Part shown: one piece after another, positions 50,701 to 63,900 of the stretch
How the letters are laid out: each line of letters starts with the position of its first letter
Position numbering within the stretch: position 1 is the stretch's first letter
DNA from: Apostichopus japonicus
Taxonomy: Eukaryota > Echinodermata > Holothuroidea > Aspidochirotida > Stichopodidae
Length of the DNA stretch: 64,000 nt
Direction of reading: 5' to 3'
Assembly (NCBI RefSeq): GCF_037975245.1
Contig: NC_092576.1
Span: 8,697,501 to 8,761,500 of the forward strand
The notes under the pieces: model-generated
Database searches by the model: none
The model's input: the letters and a program-made list of their open reading frames with translations, nothing else
Told to the model about the DNA's origin: nothing
Made by a program: the position numbers and the translations under genes

Positions 50701-53700
50701 ACAAAACGTCACTTGCAAGCAACAGAAAGTTAACTTTTTCAGATGGCCGCATGCGGTTTGGGGCGAGTCTTCAATGCCTTTAATAACTCTTTCAAACCAC
50801 CATATGTCTATTGCATGAACCTGTGGAGCACAAAAGATTATGTCCTATGCAGCCTGGCTGCAGCATGGCTGCAGCTCAATCAGCATCTGACTTATGACAT
50901 TGTGTGTGCCTAAACAAACCTCAAACTATGTAGTGTCATCAACTATACTTCCATTCAAAGTTTTAACTTCCAAAAACAGTCAAAGCAACCCCTCTTGTCA
51001 CTGTATATCTGCTGAGGTGTGTAGTTAGTTATGGCATTCTTTTGTCTTCTTTGTATGGACATAATATCTTCCACCATCCTTGCAAAGTTTATCCCCTCTC
51101 TACCTCCTCTCCCCTCCCCCCTCCTTCCACTCCCTTCCTTGTTACCTTGACTCATCATCACCAGCCAAGTCATATTTGCATATATTCAAATATCCTTCAA
51201 GCACATTAAAAAGATCTGCGTGGTTACAACTGTGATACTTACACTGCAACCCGACGAAAATCCGCCCTGGAAGATAGGACCGGCAAGAACTGCGTTGTTC
51301 AAGCTGTAAGGGCCGTCTCCAATATAGAGATAAGAACCTGAAAGTAAACAAACATGTAAATATATAAAAATGTCATATCTCATTAAAGGATGAAAAGGAA
51401 TTTATGGCATGTCTGGAAACTGCAGAGATTTGAAATTTTCTTTGATAATCATTTTTATGATATTTAATTTAGGAAAGCCTAGCCACTGGGTTACAAATAT
51501 CAGATCACAGCAGACAGGAACCATTTACACTGGTTCTTGCAAATCATGTGAGATTCAAGAGATATTTTCCATGTCCTGAACATACCAGCAGATCTCAGTA
51601 AGGTGTGGTCAAACCCTGGTCCATCATTAGTTATTTTAACCCTAGTATGCTATGAATACTGGTTTCAACATACCAGCAGACCTCAGTAAGGTGTGGTCAA
51701 ACCCTGGTCCATCATTAGTTTCTTTAACCCTAGTATGCTATGAGTACTGGTTTCAACATACCAGCAGATCTCAGTAAGGTGTGGTCAAACCCTGGTCCAT
51801 CATTAGTTTCTTTAACCCTAGTATGCTATGAGTACTGGTTTCAACATACCAGCAGATCTCAGTAAGGTGTGGTCAAACCCTGGTCCATCATTAGTTTTTC
51901 TTAGCCTAGTATGCTATGAGTACTGGTTTCAACATACCAGCATACCTCAATAAGGTGTGGTCAAACCCTGGTCCATCATTAGTTTCTTTAACCCTAGTAT
52001 GCTATGAGTACTGGTTTCAACATACCAGCAGACCTCAGTAAGGTGTGGTCAAACCCTGGACCATCATTAGTTTCTTTAACCCTAGTATGCTATGAGTACT
52101 GGTTTCAACATACCAGCAGATCTCAGTAAGGTGTGGTCAAACCCTGGTCCATCATTAGTTTCTTTAACCCTAGTATGCTATGAGTACTGGTTTCAACATA
52201 CCAGCAGATCTCAGTAAGGTGTGGTCAAACCCTGGTCCATCATTAGTTTTTCTTAGCCTAGTATGCTATGAGTACTGGTTTCAACATACCAGCATACCTC
52301 AATAAGGTGTGGTCAAACCCTGGTCCATCATTAGTTTCTTTAACCCTAGTATGCTATGAGTACTGGTTTCAACATACCAGCAGACCTCAGTAAGGTGTGG
52401 TCAAACCCTGGACCATCATTAGTTTCTTTAACCCTAGTATGCTATGAGTACTGGTTTCAACATACCAGCAGACCTCAGTAAGGTGTGGTCAAACCCTGGT
52501 CCATCATCATTCTCCAAGCCTGATGATCGAATCCAGTCTACATTGTCAGTGTCTTGGTTCACAAAACTGCAAAATCCTGACTCAAAGTCACATTGTTCAT
52601 ATTCAGCTGTTAATAAAGTATATAAACAATTTATTTTCCGATGACAAAGATAAACTTTTCTTTTGTCATACTACCCTTTATCACTACTTTTGAATAATTG
52701 AAATTGATTTATTTGAATGCACAACTCTCTTTGTGTAAACTCACATTCCATTGGTCAGATTGGTCCGTGTGAGAAAATGGAGCATCAGGTTATTTCAGAA
52801 TATTAATGTGTTAATATCCTACAAGGTATCATTTTGATAACCTTGTGTATATATATGCATAACAGCAAAACTAGAATATTAACATGTTAATATCCTACAA
52901 GGAAACATTCTGATATCTTGGTGTATTTATATGCATGACAGCAAAACTCTACAATCAGCTGACAAAGAACTGTTCAGGTTCAAAAACAGACTTACTACAA
53001 GTCTCATTCTTCTCATCAGAGAAGTCCCCGCAATCATCGCTAAAATCACACAGTTGTTTCTGTGGAATGCAGGCGTTACGATCGCATCTGAACTCGTAAA
53101 CTTCGTCACAAGGCTCTGAGGTGTTCACTGCCAAAGAGAGGAAGATATTTGTAAGGAAGGAGGAAAATGCAACACTTTACAGTCTAGTCATTGATACCAT
53201 TTATATCTTATGGACTGACTATGAAGACAGGATGGAGAAAACCAGAATGCAAAAATGCATTGTGGTTTCGATGATGTAACATGAGCAGTTTTTTTCATGA
53301 ATCTGACGTAATGTATAGTGAGGGTGTACATGTTTACAAGGCTTTCACGATTTGACCTGTTGTCCCCATATGACCTTTGACTTCCACCAAAATCAACAGG
53401 CTTCTTTTTTACTCAATGATTAACACCTTCATACCATAGTATGAGATGTGCCCAAGCTTCCAATATTAGGATGTCACGTTTACAAGGTTTTCACAATTTG
53501 ACCTTTGATGACCCCAAATGAACTTTGATCTCCACCAAAAACAATAGACTCCTTTAACTCAATGTGGTACTTCTATACAGCTAGGCTATGATTGAGTGGA
53601 TAAAGGCAGTCGCAGTACAAGCAATGACACCTAGCATCTTGGAGGTCATGAGTTCCAGCCCTGGCCGACTTAGGTAAGGAAGGCTTTTCATCTAGGCAAA

Positions 53701-56700
53701 AATCCACCGTTTTTTGAATCTGAAATGTTCTTCCAAATTGTGAAATACCAAATCAATAGCAATTATACAATTGTATATTCCCCTGACGTTAAAGGGTGTG
53801 AAGACTCGCGCAAAAAGAAACGTCTAATGCCGGTAATTTGACCTAGTTTCGAATGAGGTGTAACAGAAGTATTAAACCCCACCATCGATCCCAGAAAATA
53901 CACGCACAGCTTGCTACCTTTGGTAATGAGACACTAGTGTACAGTCAGTACATACAGCTGCGGTCAATACCCACAGCACAGTGTACAAACGATACAGCGA
54001 TGGACATCTCAGGTTAAGCTAAAGATAACAAGGTATCACGTTTCATTACTGTTTGCATTTTGTAGCGACACGAACAAAACGTCACTTGCAAGCAATAGAA
54101 AGTTAACTTTTTCAGATGGCCGCACGCAGTTTGGGGCGAGTCTTCAATGCCTTTAAGCCGTAAGTTATAAGGGTATTCGGTTTCTCCCATGTGCACATTT
54201 GGCTGCTTGGTGTCGTAAAATAGTTTGCCCTCCGGGCAGCAAGAGGAAATAATAAACTTGGCTCAATTTACAGAATATCCAGCAGTGTACTTAATATGTG
54301 ATCCTCTATGCTGTAAATATAGAAACTCAGCAAGACAACAGAAAAAGCTGAGCAATATCCATGCTGCAATTACAATCAGAGTCAACTCACATATACCAGC
54401 ACTTTCATCAAGGTGAATAAACCTCTATCAAATCATGCAAAATTCTGTTGATATTAATCCAAATCTATCTCTACATTTCACATCTTCAAAAGACAGTGTA
54501 AATAAAAGTAAAATAAAATAAAAGCAAAACGAACCAAAACGAAACGATTCATAATCAAATGAAACGAAATAAAATAAAAGGTAATTAAGTGATACAGATA
54601 TACTCACAAGGCAGATTACAACCGGAGAACAGGATATCATCAATAGCTATAGCGCCCTCTACGGCAAAAGATCTTGCCGCTCTGAATTCAATCTGTGATG
54701 ATCAAAACAAGTAAACTACGACCGTCAAAGTATAATTGATAATTGATGATAGATAATTGAGAAACTTTGTGGGTCGCCACATATCGTTTTTTGTGTGACA
54801 TGAGGTCTGATCTCGATCTTGCTGCATGCGACTCAATAAGGCAGTGTAATGGGTTGAATACAAACATCGTACACAACAATGAAGCCAACACATACAGGTG
54901 CTGGCGCCCCCAGTTTTTGGTTTACCCGTCTTTGATTGTTTTGCAAAACTTTGCTGACGTAGAAAGACTCGTTAGAATTCCTTTTCTATGATACGATATT
55001 GTGAGATAAATAACTCCTATATTTCACACACACAATAAAAGGCATAAAACTAGTGCACTTTGTGCTGGTTCTTATTCAGATCATCCTGGGCTGACTGGTT
55101 TGAAAAAAAAAAATAATAATCACTATTTCCTATTTGTAAGTTTTTATATCTTTTGTAATTTTTAATGGAATTTTTTATATATATTAGTATATTTGTTTAA
55201 GTAATTAATCAATCATTTGTTAATTCAAATTAAAATAATTATTCAAAATTTTTAATTATTATGCAGTTGCAGGTTGGCAACAATTTTACAAGTAATAAAT
55301 CAATCAAGTTATTTAAACCCCAACTTTTCTTAAGTGTTATGAAGTAGTCTAAATATGGACCTACTTAGTACAGTTGCTTCAAGGTCAGTCAGTCATCCAT
55401 CTAATTCTTGTATCATAATCTATCGCACTCACCTTCAATGCACCTGTCACTCTACCGATAGGAACAATGTTTTGATCCCACTCAGCTGATGTAAAACTCC
55501 TCTCCACTCGAAGCAACCTCCTGGAGGAGTAGTCTGTGTCCAAGAGGACATCCAAGTAGCCAACATCAGTCCCCGAGATGTGGACCCAAAAGTGAAGGTC
55601 ACAGCCGGCCGCAGAGTTATGCAGAGTGGGACTGGTCAGGCTACCCCACCCCTGGGTACCTACGTCGGAGGTCAGATAGATGTAATACCCTGCAAAAAGG
55701 GAGATATGTCACTATATTACACATCGACAACTCACAGGAAATGAACTTCTGTACCAAATGTGAAGGTCACGGCCGGCCACAGAGTAGCGAAATGTCAAAG
55801 TTATCAGCATCCAGGACTGTTGGAATTACTGTCTGTAGGAGAACCACTCACACATACAAATAATTGCTGAGAATTTATTGGAGGACTTCGGTATCAGCAA
55901 CCCCCCCCTCCTTACCCCTATGCAGGAAGGGATGCTGTCTCATAAACAACTACATGCACAGGTGCTAAAGGTGATGTTTATCATTCACCATTGTTACTAA
56001 CATCCTTGACGACACAAGTTAACTCTTACCTAATGGGCTGAGACTAGTATGATCTATAAAGGGTCCAGTATTGTCCTCTGGTGACTGTTGACGACCTCTG
56101 GCCCAGGTGAATGCTGATTCCTCCCCATTGGTCCAACCACAGGCATCTTCCTGGAAGGTACATGCGTACCCTGTTTAATAAAGAGATGGCATTCAAACAA
56201 ACTATGATAACTCGTGATGGAAATCTCCATTTCATAAAGGTATCAACGATTTCAAGATTTTTTTTTTATTGGATGAATGCTTTGCTGACATGGATATTAT
56301 AATTACAAATGTATTTAATACATTACTAATAGTTGATATGATATTATTTAACAAGAGTATATTAATGATGTACTATAAAAGGCTATTTTAATAACGAGGC
56401 AACAACAAGGATATAATGACAGGTGAAAGGTGAGGTGTCGCAATAGACATTACACAGCTGTAACAGTCTGTTGTTATTATCTTACTGTTATCAGAAGCAT
56501 GATAAATTAATATCAAGTTTACACTGGGAGTGGTGAGTGGTTCAAATCTCACAAACCATAATATAGTTTTTGCTTGAAAACTATGGTGGTCTCTAGTGCC
56601 AAATTTGTGTAGAGAGTAAGGGTTGATAATGTGATATATATATTTGTTTCTGTTATGACAGTAATCATTAATTACTGGAAGTCTTCAAAAACAGTGATAT

Positions 56701-57882
56701 ATTTAGGTTGCCCATTTTTTGGATGTTTCGACACAAAATACTAGCAATTTTTTTTATCCAAAACCTTCTGAATATTACTAGTTATAGTTAATCAAACTGA
56801 ACACACTTCCAGCCAAACTTTCTTTGTTACATTTACTTTTCTTATACATTTACTTTTGTAATCATGTACCTAGATGAACATTTTTGATGCTAAATGTTTC
56901 TATCCCCTATAAAATGTTTACTGAAGGATTATGAAAAGAAGAAAATTACAACATTTCCAACTTTTCTTGATAATTTTGAGATTAACTTGTCAAAACTGAT
57001 ATAATTTTTACTGCCTTAATATAAGCTATTATTAAACCCACTTTTCAAAGGAAAGGTTTAGCCCAAAGAGCAGTCATATGGGAGAGGGGAGGGGGGTAGT
57101 TGTAGTATTTTAAGACTGTAACTTTTAAGAAATATGCCTCGATCAAGAATATAATGGTTAAAATTACCGCAAGAATCCTCGTCGTGACTGTTAGGACAAT
57201 CGGAGATGAAATCACAAACTTTTGATCTGTCGATACAGCTTGCTCCTTCCTGACAGTAAAAGTCACATGTGCTGCCTTCCTCTGAGAAAACAAAGAAACA
57301 CGTACAAATAATAGGAAAGTAATAAATAAATGTAAAATACGAAGAACTATATGTTCACATCAAATATCAAAACTACCAGCAGAGAAATGGTTAAACTACC
57401 ATCATCAAGGTTAGTTGAGCTAAGATATGGTTATACAGGGATCACCTCAAATTGAGGGTTGTATGACTCGGTTGGTAGAACATGGTGCGTGTAATTATAA
57501 GTCACTGATTGGTGATCCCATTATAGTTATTAATTATATATAATCTATACATATATATGTACATCCAGCCTTAGGATTCACAAATGATTTAGAGTCGGTT
57601 AGCATCATGTTTGATCTCTACAGTAAGGCAAAATATGTCACCAAACTAGTATTGTTCGATACAGGTGGCAAACGCCTACAGTGAAATTACGACCTTCCGG
57701 TTTCGAACCTCTGGACATACAATCAGCGTCCATAGCCTGGTGGTTAGGGTATCCGCATATAAAGCGGGAGGCCCGGGTTCGAATCCTGGTGGAGGCTGGA
57801 AGTTTTTTCACTGTTCTTGAATTTCCAACTCATTACAATATTAAATAAATAAATATATATACAAATATATATATTAATAAAC

Positions 57883-57944
<62 letters not shown>

Positions 57945-60900
57945 CTATATCTATATATAATATAACGAAAATCCACGTTTACTCCAAAAGAAAATATTAT
58001 TAGAGAAAACCAGAGAAATAAGATATGATATATATATATATATATGATTTTTTATGTATATATATATATATATATGTTTATTTTTAAAAATGTTTATATA
58101 TATTAAAATACATATATAAATATATATATATGAATGGGAACTCCAACATTCAACATCACTCATTGCTTACAAGCTGGCAGTCAACTTACCTGGGCATTCA
58201 CCGTCAAAGAACCGAACATCGTCAAGAGCTATGTCAGATCTCAAACCGGTACCAACAACGCCCTCTATCAATATATCATAGACTCGTTCCGATGTGTCCA
58301 GTGTCACCTGTGATGTAATAACCAATCAAATCTTAATCTTTCCCTGTGTGTATCTCTTTCCTAATATTTATCTTTTGTTACAGTAATGGGTAAGAACATT
58401 CAACAACAGGAAAGAAAAACTGGAAAATTTCTAGAACAGATACTAGATATAAATCAACTATAAACAAAGGAAACAATTTAGTGTAAATATTTTGAGTGTC
58501 ATTTAGGTAGCTTTACAGGATGTTGTCTTCCAAAAGAGAGCAAATATTTAAGCTCTATGTACAAGAAAGTAAAAAATAATAATAACCTAATGAATGCATA
58601 ACGTTCTTAAAAGACCTTCAATTCCTGGCTTAGTGACTGCATAGAAATGACTCATGCAAATGGAATGTTGTAATGCATGCATGGTACCGATTATAGCTGC
58701 CAGCACAAGTGTGAATTTGACACATGCATGAGTGAAAGTTCCTTGTGCCGGAAAAAGTGACTCCTAACCAAGCATCCCTGTACATAACACGAGACAGACA
58801 TGAACAAAACATTTATCTACTAGGCTACTTATTGCAATGTTCCTTGTTTAGAAACTGCATAGAAATTACTTCTGCATATGGAATGTTATACATGCATCAA
58901 AATGGTTACCTGAAGGCCAGAGGAAACATGAAATGTGTTACTCGGAAAAGTTAGTTATTTTCTTGGAGAGTGTTACCCCTGTCCCAAACGTTCCCATACA
59001 TAACCCGGGATATACACATATGGAAAAACATTACGATCTTCCCTGCCTATAGCAAATACCAGCCGATTCCCATGTATTTGGCCAAAAACAGGGGAGATTG
59101 AATATCTAATGGAGTTGGTAATGCTAGCCATGCTAAACACTCCTCTGCACAAATTCATTATAAAACACACAGTGTTCTATTTCAGTTGTCAAGCCAAATT
59201 TGTCTTCACACAGGAAAGTAGGGCTGGCCATTCAAAAGAGCAATTGTATTTACAATCATATGGTGGCTGGTCAATGGCAGTACTTGGGGTAGTCTTTGCT
59301 ACCAAGTAACAGATTATTATTGCTAGAGTGAATTTGAGGAGGACTGTTTTTCTATAGGCAGGCTTCACGGTCATGTACATCTATATGTTCCAGATATCAC
59401 ACTGGGTAGGATCCAGTGATATATTTAAGTGATGAGACTGACCTGTGCTTTTCTCCAAACGTCCCCTTTGTTTTCGCTTAACGTGAAGACATTCTCCATC
59501 TTCAGGTCCTCCGTTCTCTTGTACACATTCAACGTACCCATCTGATCGCCATACATGTGGAGATAGAACTCCAGACATCTGGTCCTGTCTCCAGACAGCA
59601 GTGTGGACAAGATCTGGGCCTTGAATCCTTTTCCCTGGGGTGACGATGACTCGATGAAAGCATAACTCCCTGTGTCAAAAGAAAACGCTTGACGATTATG
59701 GGACACTCTGCTTTGGAATACACATGTGTTGAGAAGTGACATAGCGCCATCAAAGGATACTTTACACAAGTTTTCTTTTTATTTATTTCAGCAGGATACA
59801 TTTTGGTTCTCAAGGAAGCAGTTGGTTTTAGAGTAATTTCCCTGTTTTGTAGTCGAGAGGCACCTGGGAGCTGGAGAAGGTTTTGGAGGAGGGGAGGCGG
59901 GAAGGTGCGGGGAGGGGGCCTTAGAGTAGATAATTTATCCATTCCTTACTGTGTATACTCAATCAAAACTTAAGGTTAAACTATTGAAAGCAATAAATAT
60001 ACTGGTACTAAGCATCACCAGTATTGGTGCTAAACCAAATCTGATCCATTAAATTCTTAGAAATCATAAACATTCAAGATGTGTTCGATTGATTTACTTT
60101 ATACAGAATGTAGCAAACATCCCCATGAAGAAAACAAAAGCAAAAACAGAAAAACCTGTCACAAAAAAAACATCAGATTAAAAAGAAAACCATTAAAAAC
60201 AAAGCGAGAAAAATAACATTGATTGTCACTCGGCTATTCTCTCTCACCCGATGACGAGCCCAAAGTGTGATCTTCTGACGGTCCTGTTCCGGGGGTCGGT
60301 GTTCGGCCCGACTTGACGATCCAGTCAAAGTCGTCAGCCTCCTCCTCCTCAACATTTTGCCAAGTGCAAAGATTCAAGTCCTCAAACGAGCAAGCCCCGG
60401 GTGCATAACAGATTCCCTGTACTACATCTATATCATCGATGGCGAAACCGCCAGACAGTGTGCCGTTGCCACGGTTAGCTTCAAAGATGATTGCGATGCC
60501 CTGTGGATAATTCAATCGTTGCATATTCAAAGGTCAGACATGGCAAAATATATTATCCTTGCCAGTTTCATTTCTCTAAACTAACCCCCCCCCCCATAAA
60601 AAAAACCAAACAATTACTTAAATAAAAAATTTAACAATACCCTTGACAAACATGTCTTCATTAAAAATTGTATACTTGAGCCAAGAGATCAACCAGAATT
60701 TTGCCCTTTTGTGGGATTGGTTTATAACACAGGTTTAAAATGGCTGGTACTTATTTTCTGAGAACAAAATGGTGCATGAAGCAAATCTGACAAGCTAGGC
60801 AAACCTAACAATCTTGATTGTAACTCGACTTGACAAGTTCTCAGGTATCCAGTTAAACCTGAGGTAATCACTTAAAACAAGACACTTGCGATTAGAATTG

Positions 60901-63900
60901 CTTGAGAAAGCTTAACTCCATCATCCGCTCTCCAAAGTTTGCTCACTTATTGGATGGTGATTTCATGGAACATTGCTGCACTAAATCGAACAATTATACT
61001 TTTCACAGAATCCATTTTTACCTCGTCTGGGATGTTTGAATACAAGGTGACCTCCCCGATGTGCCAATGGTGCAGCCGTCCGGCTGGGAACATCGCCAGC
61101 TCAGTTTCGATGCCCGAAGGAGACCTCTGTTTGATTCTCAGGCTGCCCGCATCCAAATCGCCGACTGGAGCCACAAAGAAACGGACACAGGTGCCATCGG
61201 TCGGCGGATAGAAACCACTCATGATGGCACCCCTGGAATCGGTCAACCTGTTACTGAGACTGGCATACATGTAGTGACCTGATGACAGGGAGAAAAGAGA
61301 GAGAAAAATAAATAAAAAAATAATAAATAAATAAGTAAAAAACAAAAGAGACCTTAAACAAATACAAAACTGCAACAAGAGCATTGGATGTTGGAATCCC
61401 TGCAAACCCCTTACAAGATTTAACTCTGTTCTTCAGGTAGTGGAACAACTAGGAAACATTTGGCAGTTCTTGGGGGGGGGAAGTTGGGGGTGGGGGTAGG
61501 AATGGATGCAACAACTCCCCAGTCTTGTGATTTTCTGAACACTACTGCAAAGCAAAATATAAGCCAAGGTGTTTCTCCATGATCATTCCGTGAGTGGGGT
61601 TTCAATTAAAAATGGCCGTCTATTGAACTCCTAAAGCCTTTGCAGATATACTAACTTAAACCTTTACATATCTTCATATATCATCACTTTGCAGATAATA
61701 TTTACCAGCTGACGTTCCATACGTATGGTCGGTTTGAAGAGCCGTGGTCGCGTCTTCTGCTTGGAGATTGTTCCAGTCAAAGTCATTTAGAGGGTGGGGT
61801 AGGTAGCCGCAAGAATCAAACTCAAAATCGCAGCTGCCTGTTAGGAGGATGATTATGGTAAAAAAGAAAATAAAAAGAGGTAAATCTTGGAAAATGGAGA
61901 AATATCTGTGAAATATTCAGCTAGCTCAGGGGAGAACTGAGTAGTCAGTGAGGGCACATAAATGACTTGAATAATTGATGTTACATGTTACAGCTCGATC
62001 ACGAAATGAATAATTGAATAAGAGGTATGCAGGTAGATGGGTCTGATAGTGGTTGTTATAATGGGGTAGGCTTCACCCCTCCCCCCCACCGGCCTCTCCC
62101 ACAAAATTCTCAAAATTAGGTACTATAGCTGGTCCAGTGGCTGATATATCCATGGGACGAACCAAACTTTCTAGCATATGTAAGAAACTGAGAGATATTT
62201 GATCTGTTTGATGGGACTAATTGACATTTTTTGGCCTAGGCCTATCCCCATCAAAAATTGTATAACTGAACAAGAGATATTCAGATTAAATTTCATATTT
62301 CATGTGACAGACTGACCTTGGTAAATAGTAAATATATAATTAATAATAAAAATAATAAATAAATAACTGAGAAAGATTTAGTCCAAGGGATGGGCCTGAT
62401 TATACATTCACGGTTATGGTATAGACCTACCCTCGTCAAAAATGGTATAACCCATCAAGAGGTATGCAGATAGAAAATTGATATTTCATGTGACAGAACT
62501 ACCTTGGTAAATAAATAAATAGATTAAAACTTGACAAAGATTTAGTCCAATAGATGGACCTGACCATACTTTCACGTCTTTATGGTATATCAAAAATTGT
62601 ATAACTGAATAAGAGGTATGCAGATAGAAGATCTATATGTCATGTGACAGAGCTTGGTAAATAAATATATAATCTAAGAAAGATGGGACTGATCATACAT
62701 TCATGTTGTATGATACAGACCTACCCTTGTCAAAAGTTGTATAATATGGAACTGTGAGTCAAGGTGTGTACGTACTACTGAGTCCAATTCTTGATATTTC
62801 TATGGGATAGAGGCTACCCTGGGGTAAAGAACTGAATGACTGGACAAGGGCTAGTAGGGTTGATAGATCCCGGGAATCGATAATTCCACGGGATGGATGA
62901 GCTGGATAATGAACACATTATCAAAATAAAGGTTGCCTAGGGTTACTAGATTTTATGTTGCTAAGGGCCATATGTTAATATGATAAGTTCAGGAGGCAAC
63001 AGACTAATCTACAGGACAACAAAATAATTTAATAATATTTAAGGATCGCGATAAGATATAATATAGGTTGTTCGGTGAGCAGTTTTCATTTTTATATCAG
63101 GTTTCATGAATTATCATTTTCAGCCATTTCTAGAAATCTAAAAGTGGTCTCTTACTTGTTGGAGGACAAGTGCCGACATAAAACCTGATATCATCCACGG
63201 CTATATCTCCCTGAAAGCTACTCCCTTTAAGCGCTTCCACAATCACCTAGGATAAAAATAAAAATAAAAATAAAATAAATGGATTGATCTAGTGCCATGC
63301 TGGGATCTTGATTCATCATTGGTTACCTACAAGACAGAGCAGTGAGAACAATGAATGACCACCCATCAAAAAACGGTTGACCATCCATGATGAAATAACA
63401 CTTCCACATCGGAGTATGGAGTGTAAGCTCAGTGGTTAACGCCGGTGCCTTTCAATCATAAGGTCCCCGGTTCGAGTCACTCCAAGATTAATGTATGTCG
63501 TCCATGTTTGTCGTTGACAATTGGCAATTCATAACCATGGACGTTAAATATGAATGTAAGAGACTGACTTCGGTCAGCCTGCGGCTTTGATAAGCCAATG
63601 ATGGCTTCTTCGCGAGTTCCTGCTTGCAGGAGGATCTAAAGTACATACACGCGTACATACACGCACGCATACACGCAAACATACATCGGTATGGGGCTGT
63701 AACTTGTACAATAGCAACACAAAGCATAAAATAACTTTCCTACTAAGTCAAGAAAGTATACATGTAGTAGTTGGCCAGTAGTTGAGTAGCAGTCTCCCCC
63801 CCTGCCCCCCTCCCCCTCACCCAAAATCAATCAATGTTCACCTGATAAGTGCCGGTATGAGTAAACTGGATTACAGCCTGAGACCATTTGTCCCCCTGGT

